From assembly GCA_934233745.1 (NCBI GenBank), contig CAKQGN010000001.1:372001-436000 (forward strand): a stretch of DNA of 64,000 nt. Direction: 5' to 3'. Source of the stretch: an uncultured Clostridia bacterium (GTDB lineage Bacteria; Bacillota; Clostridia; Christensenellales; CAG-917). Each line of letters begins with the position of its first letter. The first letter of the stretch is position 1. A program made the position numbers and the translations under genes. Below the pieces are notes generated by a model. The model did no database searches and was not told where the DNA came from. It saw only the letters and a program-made list of their open reading frames with translations. Positions 17,222-26,009 of the stretch are shown here, piece after piece.

Positions 17222-17437
17222 GTGCGGTGGATAGTGAGATTCGCGCCGTTTGCCCAATGCGAGCGATTTCGCACGGCACAGGCACACAGTCGGTGTCCGT
17301 ACGGCAGAGGAAGGGCTGCACTATCACGCCGGGGCAGTCAAACAATTCGCAGGATTGTTTGATTTTCTGCCCGTTCGAATCCAATAAGTTTTGTTGGAAA
17401 TCGAACATATGCAAACTCTATAAGAGTTATATACAAA
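17222..17437. repeat. Tandem unit 1 with a degenerate tRNA-His 3' end
   Basis: Unit of about 216 bases, highly similar to the next unit. It begins (17222-17243) with a degenerate copy of the last 22 bases of the tRNA-His gene. Inside are a hairpin around 17285-17312 and a long imperfect hairpin around 17333-17372. A 140-aa frame (17227-17649) crosses both units but is better explained by the tandem repeat. Confidence 0.75.
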
Positions 17438-17654
17438 GTGGGGTGAATAGTGGGATTCGCGCCGTTTGCCCTATGCGAGCAATTTCGCACGGCACAGGCA
17501 CACAGTTGGTGTCCGTGCGGCAGAGGAAGGGCTACACTATCACGCCGGGGCAGTCAAACAATTCACAGGATTGTTTGATTTTCTGCCCGTTCGAATCCGA
17601 CGGGAACGTCGATTTCGAGCTATGCAAGCTCTATATAGAGCGATTGTAGTTGAT
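17438..17654. repeat. Tandem unit 2 with an exact tRNA-His 3' end
   Basis: Second unit of 217 bases. Positions 17438-17459 are identical to 17655-17676, the 3' end of tRNA-His including the CCA-proximal T-arm. Duplicated tRNA 3' ends are the usual scar of tRNA-targeted integration, but the unit carries no visible integrase. Confidence 0.8.
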
Positions 17655-17655
17655 G

Positions 17656-17733
17656 TGGGGTGAATAGTGGGATTCGAACCCACGACCTCCAGGGCCACAA
17701 CCTGGCACGCTAACCAACTGCGCTATATCCACC
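17656..17733 (-). tRNA. tRNA-His (anticodon GTG)
   Basis: Minus-strand cloverleaf with anticodon loop TTGTGGC, encoded G at -1 opposite C73, and encoded CCA. Its 3' 22 bases recur at 17438-17459 and, degenerately, at 17222-17243. Confidence 0.95.
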
Positions 17734-17737
17734 ATAA

Positions 17738-17814
17738 TGGCGAGCCTGAAGAGATTCGAACTCCCGACACACGGCTTAGAAGGCCGTTGCTCTATCCTGC
17801 TGAGCTACAGGCTC
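17738..17814 (-). tRNA. tRNA-Arg (anticodon TCT)
   Basis: Minus-strand cloverleaf with acceptor GAGCCTG/CAGGCTC, anticodon loop CTTCTAA, TTCGAAT T-loop and encoded CCA, 4 bases upstream of tRNA-His. Confidence 0.95.
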
Positions 17815-17887
17815 ATTGCATTTGCAGAAGCCGAAGATGAGCGATTCGAGTTGCGAACGTCAAGCGTTCGCCCGTCAAAGACGGTAA

Positions 17888-17961
17888 TGGAGCGGGTGAT
17901 GGGAATCGGACCCACGCAATCAGCTTGGAAGGCTGACATTCTACCATTGAACTACACCCGC
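17888..17961 (-). tRNA. tRNA-Gly (anticodon TCC)
   Basis: Minus-strand cloverleaf with acceptor GCGGGTG/CACCCGC, anticodon loop CTTCCAA, T-loop TCCGATT and encoded CCA. First gene of the five-tRNA cluster. Confidence 0.95.
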
Positions 17962-18012
17962 ACGGACTCAAATCGCGCCTTGAAAGAGCAATCTGCAATT
18001 CAATGCTTGACA

Positions 18013-18041
18013 ATATTATCACATTGACGATTTGATGTCAA
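18013..18041 (-). promoter_or_regulatory. Promoter of the tRNA cluster
   Basis: On the minus strand: perfect TTGACA (18041-18036), 17-base spacer, TAATAT (18018-18013), about 50 bases before tRNA-Gly. No terminator separates it from the yfcE-type gene, so read-through may add to tRNA expression. Confidence 0.75.
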
Positions 18042-18046
18042 CGAAT

Positions 18047-18511
18047 TTAGGTTAGATTTACGATTTTGGCGGTAAATTTTCCGTCATGAACGACGACGTA
18101 AGCATAAGAAGGCGCACTTAAGTATGGTGAAAATACAGAACCGGGACAAATAAAGGTTATACCATCACTCTCGTCAATCTTTGTAAAGTGCGTATGCCCG
18201 TAGAAAACGAGTGTGCAGCCGAGTTCGCGTGCGCGCAGATCGAGTTCCAAAAGTCCGCGCTTGACGTGGTATTTGTCGCCGTGTGTAAGCAAGATTTTTA
18301 CCCCGTCGATTTCGACGACTTCTTCGTCTTGAAAAACATAGGAATCGCAATTTCCTTTGACGCCGTGAAAGCCCTTGTGACACAAAATATCGCCAATTGA
18401 GCTTATGCCGTCGCCGAGAAAGAAAACGTATTTACTCTCGTTTGCAACGTCAACAAGGCGGCGCGGAAGGGGCATATTATGGCTGTCCGAAAAAGCGACT
18501 ATAGTGTTCAT
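18047..18511 (-). CDS. YfcE/MJ0936-type metallophosphoesterase
   Basis: This 154-aa calcineurin-like phosphodiesterase shows all metal-binding motifs: SDSH (residues 8-11), GDG (33-35), GNCD (near 53), THGD (near 75) and GHTH (near 105). Family members hydrolyse phosphodiesters with two metal ions; the natural substrate is often unknown. It is the last gene of the transporter-rdgB operon, 4 bases after rdgB, so a role in nucleotide or phosphate handling is plausible. Confidence 0.9.
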   Translation of the reverse strand: MNTIVAFSDSHNMPLPRRLVDVANESKYVFFLGDGISSIGDILCHKGFHGVKGNCDSYVFQDEEVVEIDGVKILLTHGDKYHVKRGLLELDLRARELGCTLVFYGHTHFTKIDESDGITFICPGSVFSPYLSAPSYAYVVVHDGKFTAKIVNLT

Positions 18512-18515
18512 GATT

Positions 18516-19100
18516 TCACTTTTGAGAGTTTAATTTTTCAAGCATTGCCGTCAATGCTCTGCCTCTGTGGCTGACTGAATTTTTTTCTTGTTGAGATGCC
18601 TCGGCAAAAGTTTTTTTCAGCTCGTCACTGTAAAAAAGAGAATCGTATCCGAAACCTTCGCTTCCGCGTTCTTCGTGCAAAATCGAGCCTTCAACGCGTC
18701 CGTTTGAGGCGATAAAGTCGCCGTTTGGATAACAAATGGTGATTACGGTTGCAAAGTGCGCGCGGCGATTTTCAACACCGTCCAGATTTTTGAGTAGCAA
18801 TAAGCGATTGGCTTTGTCGTCGTGTGCCTCGCCTGCATAACGAGCAGAATATACGCCGGGTGCGCCGTCAAGCGCATCGACCATAAGACCTGTGTCGTCG
18901 GCAAGAGTCGGCATGCCGCAGATATTGCATATTGTGCGGGCTTTGAGAAGCGAGTTTTCTTCGAGAGTCGTGCCGGTTTCTTCGACGTCAACATCTATAC
19001 CGAGGTCTTTGAGCGACAAAAGCTCGTCAAACGAGTCGCCGAGAATGGCTCGGATTTCTTCAAGTTTGTGCGCATTGTTTGTGGCAATTGCAAGTTTCAT
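18516..19100 (-). CDS. rdgB: RdgB/HAM1-type non-canonical purine NTP pyrophosphatase
   Basis: This 194-aa enzyme hydrolyses dITP, ITP and XTP to monophosphates and keeps them out of DNA and RNA. The N-terminal ATNNAHKLEEI motif, the ADDTGLMVDAL block with catalytic acidic residues (near 67-77), APGVYSARYAG, and FGYDSLF plus SHRGRA near the end are all present. It starts 3 bases after the Na/Pi transporter stop and is followed at 4 bases by a phosphodiesterase. Confidence 0.95.
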   Translation of the reverse strand: MKLAIATNNAHKLEEIRAILGDSFDELLSLKDLGIDVDVEETGTTLEENSLLKARTICNICGMPTLADDTGLMVDALDGAPGVYSARYAGEAHDDKANRLLLLKNLDGVENRRAHFATVITICYPNGDFIASNGRVEGSILHEERGSEGFGYDSLFYSDELKKTFAEASQQEKNSVSHRGRALTAMLEKLNSQK

Positions 19101-19103
19101 GTT

Positions 19104-20807
19104 TTAGTCCTTTTTCTTTTTTACTCCGTTGATTGACTTGGCGACATTTATAAAGTGATCCGCAACACGTTCGGAATTTGACGCGAGAGAAAGGAATTGT
19201 GCGCCTACATCGGGCGTACAATCGCCTGTTTTCATTCTGGCGATGTGATTTGTGCCCATCGCTTCTGTGATGTCGTCTATCTCGTCTTCGATGATATTTG
19301 CCTCCTCAAACGACGATGCGTCGCAGTTGACATAGGCTTTCATCACTTTTTGGAACAAATCGTTTATGCGGCTTTGAAGGTGTCTTACTTCATTGATTGC
19401 GATTTCCGAGAACGTCTGGTCGGATTCTTTGAGTTTGTCGGCGTATTCGATGATGTTTTCCGCATAGTCGCCCACGCGTTCTAAGTCGGTTACGGTGTGG
19501 AAAGTTGTTGCAAGATAGTTGTGGTCGGCGTCGTTCATTTCGAGTTTTGAAAGCGCAACCACAAATCTCGGAATTTCTTTGTTGAGGAAGTTGAGTTCGT
19601 TTTCGTTTGCTCGGAATTGTTCTATTTCGGAATAATCGAGAGTGCAAATGATATCGCATGCAAGGTCAAAGTTGTGAAGTGCGATTTCTGCCATGTTTAC
19701 GATTTCGTTTTTGGTTTGTTGAACGGCGATAGGCGGAGTTGAGAGCATATGCTCGTCGATGTAGTACAAATGCTCCTTCGGCTGTTCTTCCGGTTTCTTT
19801 TTGTCGGGCAGTATTTTGCAGACGAATTTTACGGACAGATTTGTAAACGGCAACATGATGACAACGGTGATAACGTTGAAAATCGTGTGGAACATGGCAA
19901 GCTGAGTTTGCGGAACTCCCGGGAAAATCTTGCCGAAAAGGTATCCGAACGTAATGACTTTTGCAGGATTGACGGCTTTTGAGATTTCGCGCAACATCAT
20001 TGCGACAATCATAAAGATGATAACGCCGGTGACGTTGAAAAACAGGTGAATAAGCGCGGTGCGTTTTGCGTTGGTGCTGGAAGTAAGTCCTGCAATAATC
20101 GCAACCACGCACGATCCGATATTGGAACCCATTGTAAGATAAATGCCTTGGTCGAGATTTATAAGCCCGGTAAAAACCATGGTTATCGCAACGGACGTCA
20201 TCACCGAGGAACTTTGAATGATTGCGGTGAGAATCGTTCCTATCAAAACGAGAAGAATGGGATTCGATATGGACGCAAGGAAATTTTTGACGGAATCCAG
20301 AGCCGCAAAAGTTTCCATCGATGCGCTCATCATGTCAAGACCGACAAACAGCATGCCGAAGCCTGCCAGGATGCCGCCAATCTTTTTTACCAAGTCTTTT
20401 TTGGCAAAAGCCATTATAAATGCGCCGATACCCGCAAACGTTGCAAACACTATACCTGTCGAGATTGCGTTGTCGAACATACCGAGTGCGGTAATCTGAC
20501 CTGTAATTGTCGTGCCGATGTTTGCGCCGTAAATAACGGTTGCGGCTTGCATGAGCGACATAATGCCCGCATTGACGAAACCGATGACCATAACCGTGGT
20601 TGCGCCCGACGATTGAATTGCCGCCGTTGCGACGGTGCCTATGCCTACTCCGACGAGTTTGCTTTTTGATGTTCTTGCAAAAAGTTGTTTGAGTTTGTTT
20701 GAACTGACAGATTCGAGATTTGAACTCATCATCGTGCAGGCAATAAGGAATATGCCTATACCGGCGATGAGAGATAAAACTGCCGTTGCGATTTGGACAG
20801 GTGTCAT
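19104..20807 (-). CDS. Na+/phosphate cotransporter family protein with PhoU-like domain
   Basis: This 567-aa membrane protein has two inverted transporter repeats, each with the QSS signature (AAIQSSGATT near 63 and AIIQSSSVMT near 197), and about eight to nine hydrophobic segments up to residue ~330. The C-terminal ~200 residues form a PhoU-like helical bundle. This is the usual NptA/YjbB-type layout for sodium-coupled phosphate uptake or export. It leads an operon with rdgB and the phosphodiesterase, both of which release phosphate or pyrophosphate; a functional link is inference. Confidence 0.9.
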   Translation of the reverse strand: MTPVQIATAVLSLIAGIGIFLIACTMMSSNLESVSSNKLKQLFARTSKSKLVGVGIGTVATAAIQSSGATTVMVIGFVNAGIMSLMQAATVIYGANIGTTITGQITALGMFDNAISTGIVFATFAGIGAFIMAFAKKDLVKKIGGILAGFGMLFVGLDMMSASMETFAALDSVKNFLASISNPILLVLIGTILTAIIQSSSVMTSVAITMVFTGLINLDQGIYLTMGSNIGSCVVAIIAGLTSSTNAKRTALIHLFFNVTGVIIFMIVAMMLREISKAVNPAKVITFGYLFGKIFPGVPQTQLAMFHTIFNVITVVIMLPFTNLSVKFVCKILPDKKKPEEQPKEHLYYIDEHMLSTPPIAVQQTKNEIVNMAEIALHNFDLACDIICTLDYSEIEQFRANENELNFLNKEIPRFVVALSKLEMNDADHNYLATTFHTVTDLERVGDYAENIIEYADKLKESDQTFSEIAINEVRHLQSRINDLFQKVMKAYVNCDASSFEEANIIEDEIDDITEAMGTNHIARMKTGDCTPDVGAQFLSLASNSERVADHFINVAKSINGVKKKKD

Positions 20808-20903
20808 ACTGATTGTTTTTGCACGCCCGTACGTGCGCGAGGAGCGATACTCCGAAGGCTATTGCCGGTTTCTTCTTACATTCCCGATTATCATCTATCG
20901 TAA

Positions 20904-20932
20904 ATTATAAAGTAAATCGTTTTGATTGTAAA
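20904..20932 (-). promoter_or_regulatory. Promoter of the Na/Pi transporter-rdgB-yfcE operon
   Basis: On the minus strand: TTTACA (20932-20927), 17-base spacer, perfect TATAAT (20909-20904), leaving a leader of about 90 bases. Confidence 0.7.
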
Positions 20933-21163
20933 ACAGAAAACCGAACTTGCCTCCAAAATAGCCAAAATCGGAAAAATACACGTAACGTGTTATACATTTA
21001 TACAACACGATACGTATATCAAAGTATAAGATTCGAGGCGAAAAACGTGTTTAATCGGCTAAAAACGCATAAAAAACAAAAATAAAAACACGATATGTGT
21101 TGTTTATCGTGTTTGAGGTTATGCTTTCTATTCGATTTTGTATACAAATAAAAAAATATCGAA
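20933..21163. other. Intergenic region between dinB end and transporter promoter
   Basis: No gene is seen. It contains several copies of an acacgata-like half-site, a short palindrome near 20979 and the dinB terminator at 21086-21114. Confidence 0.5.
21086..21114 (-). terminator. Terminator of dinB
   Basis: Perfect 10-bp stem (21086-21095 with 21105-21114). Read on the minus strand it is followed by a T-rich tract, about 50 bases after the dinB stop. Confidence 0.75.
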
Positions 21164-22399
21164 TCAGGTTGTTTTCGATTGGTGGAAAGGTCTGAAATCG
21201 TCGTCCTCGTGCAGATTGCCCGTAAGGTCGTTTTCAAGAAGAATTCCTCTTTGCACCGAATGGTATCCGTATTTTGCTCTTATTTCGTCGATTGTTTTTT
21301 CAAGTTTGTCGGCTTTGTTGTCCGGCTCGTCGAAAAAGCTGATTTGTATGCCGTCCTTATCTTCGAGGCGAATTGCGGCAACCGTGATTGCTCTTAGCGG
21401 ATCGCCCCAGTTGTGCATTTTTTCAAGTAAGGCTATTGCGGCTTTTGCGATTGCGCCCGAATTTGCGCTTGCAGGCGAAATCGGAATTTGCTTGGAAGTC
21501 CATTGAAGAGACGGGTTTTTTATGGACAGTCCGATGCCGTTTGCCACAAGGTTGTAACTTCTAAGACGCAACGCTACCATATCCGAAAGAGCATAAATGA
21601 CGATTTTTGCCTCATTCAGATTTTTTATATCTCTCGGAGTTGTCGTTCCGTTTGAAACGCTTTTGGGGATGCGAACGTCATAGTAGTGTTTGACTTCATC
21701 CGTTTCAACGCCTTGCGCGGCATTGACCATATTGTCGGCAACGATACCGAAAACGTGACGCAAAGCGTCACGATTTGCGTTTGCAAGCTGTCTGATGGTG
21801 CGAATATTTAGTTTTGCCAGTTTTTCCGATGTGTGCTTGCCGATCATAATCATCTCCGAGGGGGACATATCCCCGATGACGTCCATATAATGTTCTTTGT
21901 CGAGCAAGGTGGTTGCGTCGGGTTTTTTGAGGTCGCTGCCGAGTTTTGCCAGAGTTTTTGTGAAAGATACGCCAACGGAAATGGTGAGTCCCGTTTTTTG
22001 TTTGACAAGCTCACGGAGTTTGTTTGCGATTGTCACGCCGTCGCCGAACAGTTTTTCGGAGCCTGTCACGTCAAGCCAGCATTCGTCTATGCCGAAACTT
22101 TCCACACGGTCGGTAAATTGCGTGTAGATTTCAAAAACTTGTTTGGAGTGTTTGACGTATTCGTCAAAATGCGGCGGAACAAAGATAATATCGGGACATT
22201 TTTGCCTTGCCGACCACAGTGTTTCGCCCGTTTGCACGCCCGCTTTTTTTGCGAGTTGGTTTTTTGCAAGCACGATTCCGTGTCTGGCCTCGGGGTTTCC
22301 GCATACGGCAAGAGGCATCCCGTCGTATTCGGGATGCAGTTTTTGTTCCACAGATGCGTAGAAGTTGTTTAGGTCGCAATGCAAAATTGTTTTTCCCAC
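21164..22399 (-). CDS. dinB: DNA polymerase IV (Y-family)
   Basis: This enzyme performs error-prone translesion synthesis. Visible motifs are ILHCDLNNFYASVE (first catalytic Asp), the GIDECWLDVTG block with the D-E pair, the SVGVSFTKTLAKLGSDLKKPD palm segment and the little-finger domain after residue ~230. A likely beta-clamp contact (QISFF) is near the C terminus. Two starts are possible. ATG 22459 adds 20 residues before the usual family N terminus and has no ribosome binding site. GTG 22399 fits the family N terminus and lies exactly where transcription should begin from a strong promoter, giving a leaderless mRNA. I chose GTG 22399. It is divergent from galE. Confidence 0.9.
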   Translation of the reverse strand: MGKTILHCDLNNFYASVEQKLHPEYDGMPLAVCGNPEARHGIVLAKNQLAKKAGVQTGETLWSARQKCPDIIFVPPHFDEYVKHSKQVFEIYTQFTDRVESFGIDECWLDVTGSEKLFGDGVTIANKLRELVKQKTGLTISVGVSFTKTLAKLGSDLKKPDATTLLDKEHYMDVIGDMSPSEMIMIGKHTSEKLAKLNIRTIRQLANANRDALRHVFGIVADNMVNAAQGVETDEVKHYYDVRIPKSVSNGTTTPRDIKNLNEAKIVIYALSDMVALRLRSYNLVANGIGLSIKNPSLQWTSKQIPISPASANSGAIAKAAIALLEKMHNWGDPLRAITVAAIRLEDKDGIQISFFDEPDNKADKLEKTIDEIRAKYGYHSVQRGILLENDLTGNLHEDDDFRPFHQSKTT

Positions 22400-22405
22400 A
22401 ATCTG

Positions 22406-22434
22406 ATTATACACAATTTTGCCTTGCAAAACAA
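22406..22434 (-). promoter_or_regulatory. dinB promoter
   Basis: On the minus strand: TTGTTT (22434-22429), 17-base spacer, perfect extended TGnTATAAT with TATAAT at 22411-22406. The expected transcription start is at or next to GTG 22399. Confidence 0.75.
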
Positions 22435-22452
22435 GCGGTTCTAGTTTATAAT
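22424..22452 (+). promoter_or_regulatory. galE promoter, overlapping the dinB promoter
   Basis: TTGCAA (22424-22429), 17-base spacer, perfect TATAAT (22447-22452). Its -35 shares bases with the -35 of the divergent dinB promoter, so the two probably compete for RNA polymerase. Confidence 0.75.
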
Positions 22453-22508
22453 ATTTCATAGAATAAAATCAGCGCGCCCGACGTGCGAGGACGTGCGAGG
22501 AGTGATAT

Positions 22509-23495
<987 letters not shown>

Positions 23496-23683
23496 AATTC
23501 ATTTCTTTGAAATGATTTGTGGCGCCGATTAAGGAAGTCGCAAGATATTGTTTTGAAAAAACGAATATCGTCCTGCGGCTTCCGAATATAATTTTACGGC
23601 AATCGATGAGGCGAAAACGTCGCATCGCAAAGCATTGTCGCATTTGTGATTTTTTACAAATCCGACGCTGAAAGGGGGTTCGT
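23496..23683. other. Structured galE-galU intergenic region
   Basis: Contains a large imperfect hairpin (about 23532-23580, outer stem of 10 bp with one G-U), a smaller hairpin near 23606-23630, and a short hairpin near 23644-23663. No known riboswitch is recognised. It may be attenuating or stabilising structure. Confidence 0.4.
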
Positions 23684-24559
23684 ATGCAAGTCAGAAAAGC
23701 AATCATACCTTGTGCGGGATTCGGAACGAGATTTTTGCCCGTCACAAAAGTTTTGCCCAAAGAATTGTTGCCCATTGTTGATACGCCTGCGCTCTGTTAC
23801 ATAGTCGACGAGGCGGTCAGAAGCGGCATCGAAGAGATTATGATTGTAATCTCGCCGCAAAAAGAGAGTATAAAACGCCTTTTCGAGCCAAACGTCAGGC
23901 TCAACGAGCATCTTTTGTCGCAGGGTGAAAAACAAGCCTTTGAGATTGCAAATGCAAAAGTGGGCGCAAAAGTGTCGTTTGTCGTGCAAAAAACCATGGA
24001 CGGCAACGCAAATGCCATAAAACTTTGCAAAGATTTTGTTGACGGCGAACCGTTTGCCGTGCTTTTCGGAGATGACGTGATGTACGTCGAGGACGGTGAA
24101 AAACCCGTTACGAAACAGCTTATCGACGCTTATTACGCAACAAACGGCGCGTCTATCGTGGGATGTCAGCGCACAAGCGAAGAAGTCGCAAGGCGTTGCG
24201 GCGTTATGATAACGAAGGCTCCGATTGACGAAAAAACAACCCTCATCGAAGGGATAATAGAAAAACCGCAAGCAGAGCTTCCAAGCGCATTGGTTTCGCT
24301 TGGCAGGTTTGTGCTTGCTCCGTCGATATTCGAGGCGATAGAGCGCACTCCGTACATGCACGGCGAGGCTTATTTGACGGATTCGATCAACATTCTGGCA
24401 AAAGAAAAAGACGTTTGCGCATACGAGTTTTGTGCGCGCCGCTATGACATCGGCAACAAAGAAGGTTATCTCGAAGCAACCGTCGAGTACGCTCTGCGAG
24501 ACAAAGATCTCGACTGCGAATTCAAAGAGTATTTGAGAAATATAACAAAAAATTTATAG
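23684..24559 (+). CDS. galU: UTP-glucose-1-phosphate uridylyltransferase
   Basis: This 291-aa nucleotidyltransferase makes UDP-glucose from UTP and glucose-1-phosphate. The N terminus shows the signature AIIPCAGFGTRFLPVTK with the sugar-nucleotide binding glycine loop. KELLPIVD, an FGDD metal-binding site near residue 127, and the GIIEKP segment follow. It has a strong AAAGGGGG site before the ATG. Its stop is only 4 bases before the arginine-kinase gene, so the stress genes downstream appear tied to a sugar-nucleotide operon, which is unusual. Confidence 0.97.
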   Translation: MQVRKAIIPCAGFGTRFLPVTKVLPKELLPIVDTPALCYIVDEAVRSGIEEIMIVISPQKESIKRLFEPNVRLNEHLLSQGEKQAFEIANAKVGAKVSFVVQKTMDGNANAIKLCKDFVDGEPFAVLFGDDVMYVEDGEKPVTKQLIDAYYATNGASIVGCQRTSEEVARRCGVMITKAPIDEKTTLIEGIIEKPQAELPSALVSLGRFVLAPSIFEAIERTPYMHGEAYLTDSINILAKEKDVCAYEFCARRYDIGNKEGYLEATVEYALRDKDLDCEFKEYLRNITKNL

Positions 24560-24563
24560 AACG

Positions 24564-26009
24564 GTGAACGGAAGAATTTGCGACATATGCGGCGTAAGAG
24601 AAGCGACTCTTTTTGAAAGCGTGGTTGTGGACAACAATCCCGTGGAGTACGCATATTGTCAAAGTTGCTACGAGAGGGCTTTGAAGAGTGGCAAAAGTCC
24701 GCATGAAGAGGCGGACTTTCGTCTTTCACGTCGCACGAAAGAATGTAAATATTGCGGGTATACGGTTGAGGATTTTCAAAAAAGTTTTTTGTTCGGTTGC
24801 CCAAACTGTTATTCTCAAATGCGCAAAATCGCGCTTGAGGGCGCAAGCAAAGCACAGGGTGTAAACGCCGAACTTTTGCACGCTCACGCACCGCAAAACA
24901 ACGTGCGCACCGTTATGGAGCTAAAAAGCGAGGAAGGCGAGAGGTTGGAACATATCTCCAAAAACGAGCTTTTGAAGCCCGCAAAGGATTGTACGATAAA
25001 CGAGCTTGTCAAAAACAACGTCGTATCCTCTCGTATTCGCCTTGCAAGAAACGTTACGGGGCTTGAATTTCCCCGCAATATAAAAGTTACGGACGAGAGG
25101 GTGGTTGACCTCATCAACGGCGCATATAAGGCGACAAACGGGGTGTTCGAGGCGAGACTTTTGCCGATGAACAAACTCGGCAAGGAGCAGAAAAAGGCAC
25201 TTATAGAAAGGCATTTGATATCGCTTGCGCTTGCCAACAACACTCAAAACGGCGCGGTTATCGTCGAGGGCGACAAGAAATTCGGCATATCCGTGATGAT
25301 AAACGAAGAAGACCATATCCGAGAACAATGCGTTGAGGAGGGCTTCAATCTCAAAGGCGCATACGAAAGGTTGCGCGTTTATGACGAAAGACTGCTGCAC
25401 ACGTTGCCCGTGGCATACGACGCTCAACTCGGATTTTTGACGGCTTGTCCGACAAATCTCGGCACGGGAATGAGAGCGTCTTGCATGCTGTTTCTGCCTG
25501 CGCTCAAAAGGGCGGGAGCAATCGAGGACGCGCTCAAAACTTTCAAAAGCGAGTTCGGATTGACCGTCAGGGGAGTGTACGGAGAGGGAAGCGACGCGGC
25601 ATACGATATGTATCAAATCTCCAACTCTCGCACTTTGGGAGTCGGCGAAGGAGAAATTATATCGCATGTGGAACAAGCCGTTGCTCGAATGTGCTACTGC
25701 GAGCGCGTTGCGCTTGAAAAACTTGTCAAGGAAAGACAAACCGAACTTCTGGACGGAATATCCAGAAGCTACGCCGTGCTCAAAGGCGCATACGCCCTTA
25801 CGGCGCAGGAACTTATGAAACTGCTTGTCGACGTAAAAATCGGCATAATTCTCGGGATTTTACCTATAAAATCCACAACCGTAACGGACGAAATGATATG
25901 GGCATGTTCGTCCTCGTCACTAAAAATAATTACAAACGGAAGCAGCGATGAAGACCGTGACAAGACGCGTGCCAAAATCGTGAGAGAACTTCTGTCGGAG
26001 GAAAAATGA
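24564..26009 (+). CDS. Fused McsA-McsB protein: zinc-finger activator plus protein-arginine kinase
   Basis: The 481-aa protein joins two proteins that are separate in most Bacillota. Residues 1-95 carry the McsA zinc fingers: C6/C9/C32/C35 and C61/C64/C79/C82. From about residue 150 follows the McsB ATP:guanido phosphotransferase domain, opening with VVSSRIRLARN and including CPTNLGTGMRASCM (phosphoarginine enzyme nucleotide loop). McsB marks proteins on arginine for ClpCP degradation; McsA activates it. The McsA UVR segment seems to be missing, though ClpC downstream has one. The start is GTG 24564 with no clear ribosome binding site, 4 bases after galU, so translation is probably coupled. 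It overlaps clpC by 4 bases. No ctsR regulator gene is nearby, unlike the classical operon. Confidence 0.9.
   Translation: MNGRICDICGVREATLFESVVVDNNPVEYAYCQSCYERALKSGKSPHEEADFRLSRRTKECKYCGYTVEDFQKSFLFGCPNCYSQMRKIALEGASKAQGVNAELLHAHAPQNNVRTVMELKSEEGERLEHISKNELLKPAKDCTINELVKNNVVSSRIRLARNVTGLEFPRNIKVTDERVVDLINGAYKATNGVFEARLLPMNKLGKEQKKALIERHLISLALANNTQNGAVIVEGDKKFGISVMINEEDHIREQCVEEGFNLKGAYERLRVYDERLLHTLPVAYDAQLGFLTACPTNLGTGMRASCMLFLPALKRAGAIEDALKTFKSEFGLTVRGVYGEGSDAAYDMYQISNSRTLGVGEGEIISHVEQAVARMCYCERVALEKLVKERQTELLDGISRSYAVLKGAYALTAQELMKLLVDVKIGIILGILPIKSTTVTDEMIWACSSSSLKIITNGSSDEDRDKTRAKIVRELLSEEK

Noticed and set aside
17227..17649. 140-aa ORF with an internal protein repeat
   Set aside because: It is the translation of the two tandem tRNA-linked units; the frame starts inside a tRNA-His-like end and has no ribosome binding site.
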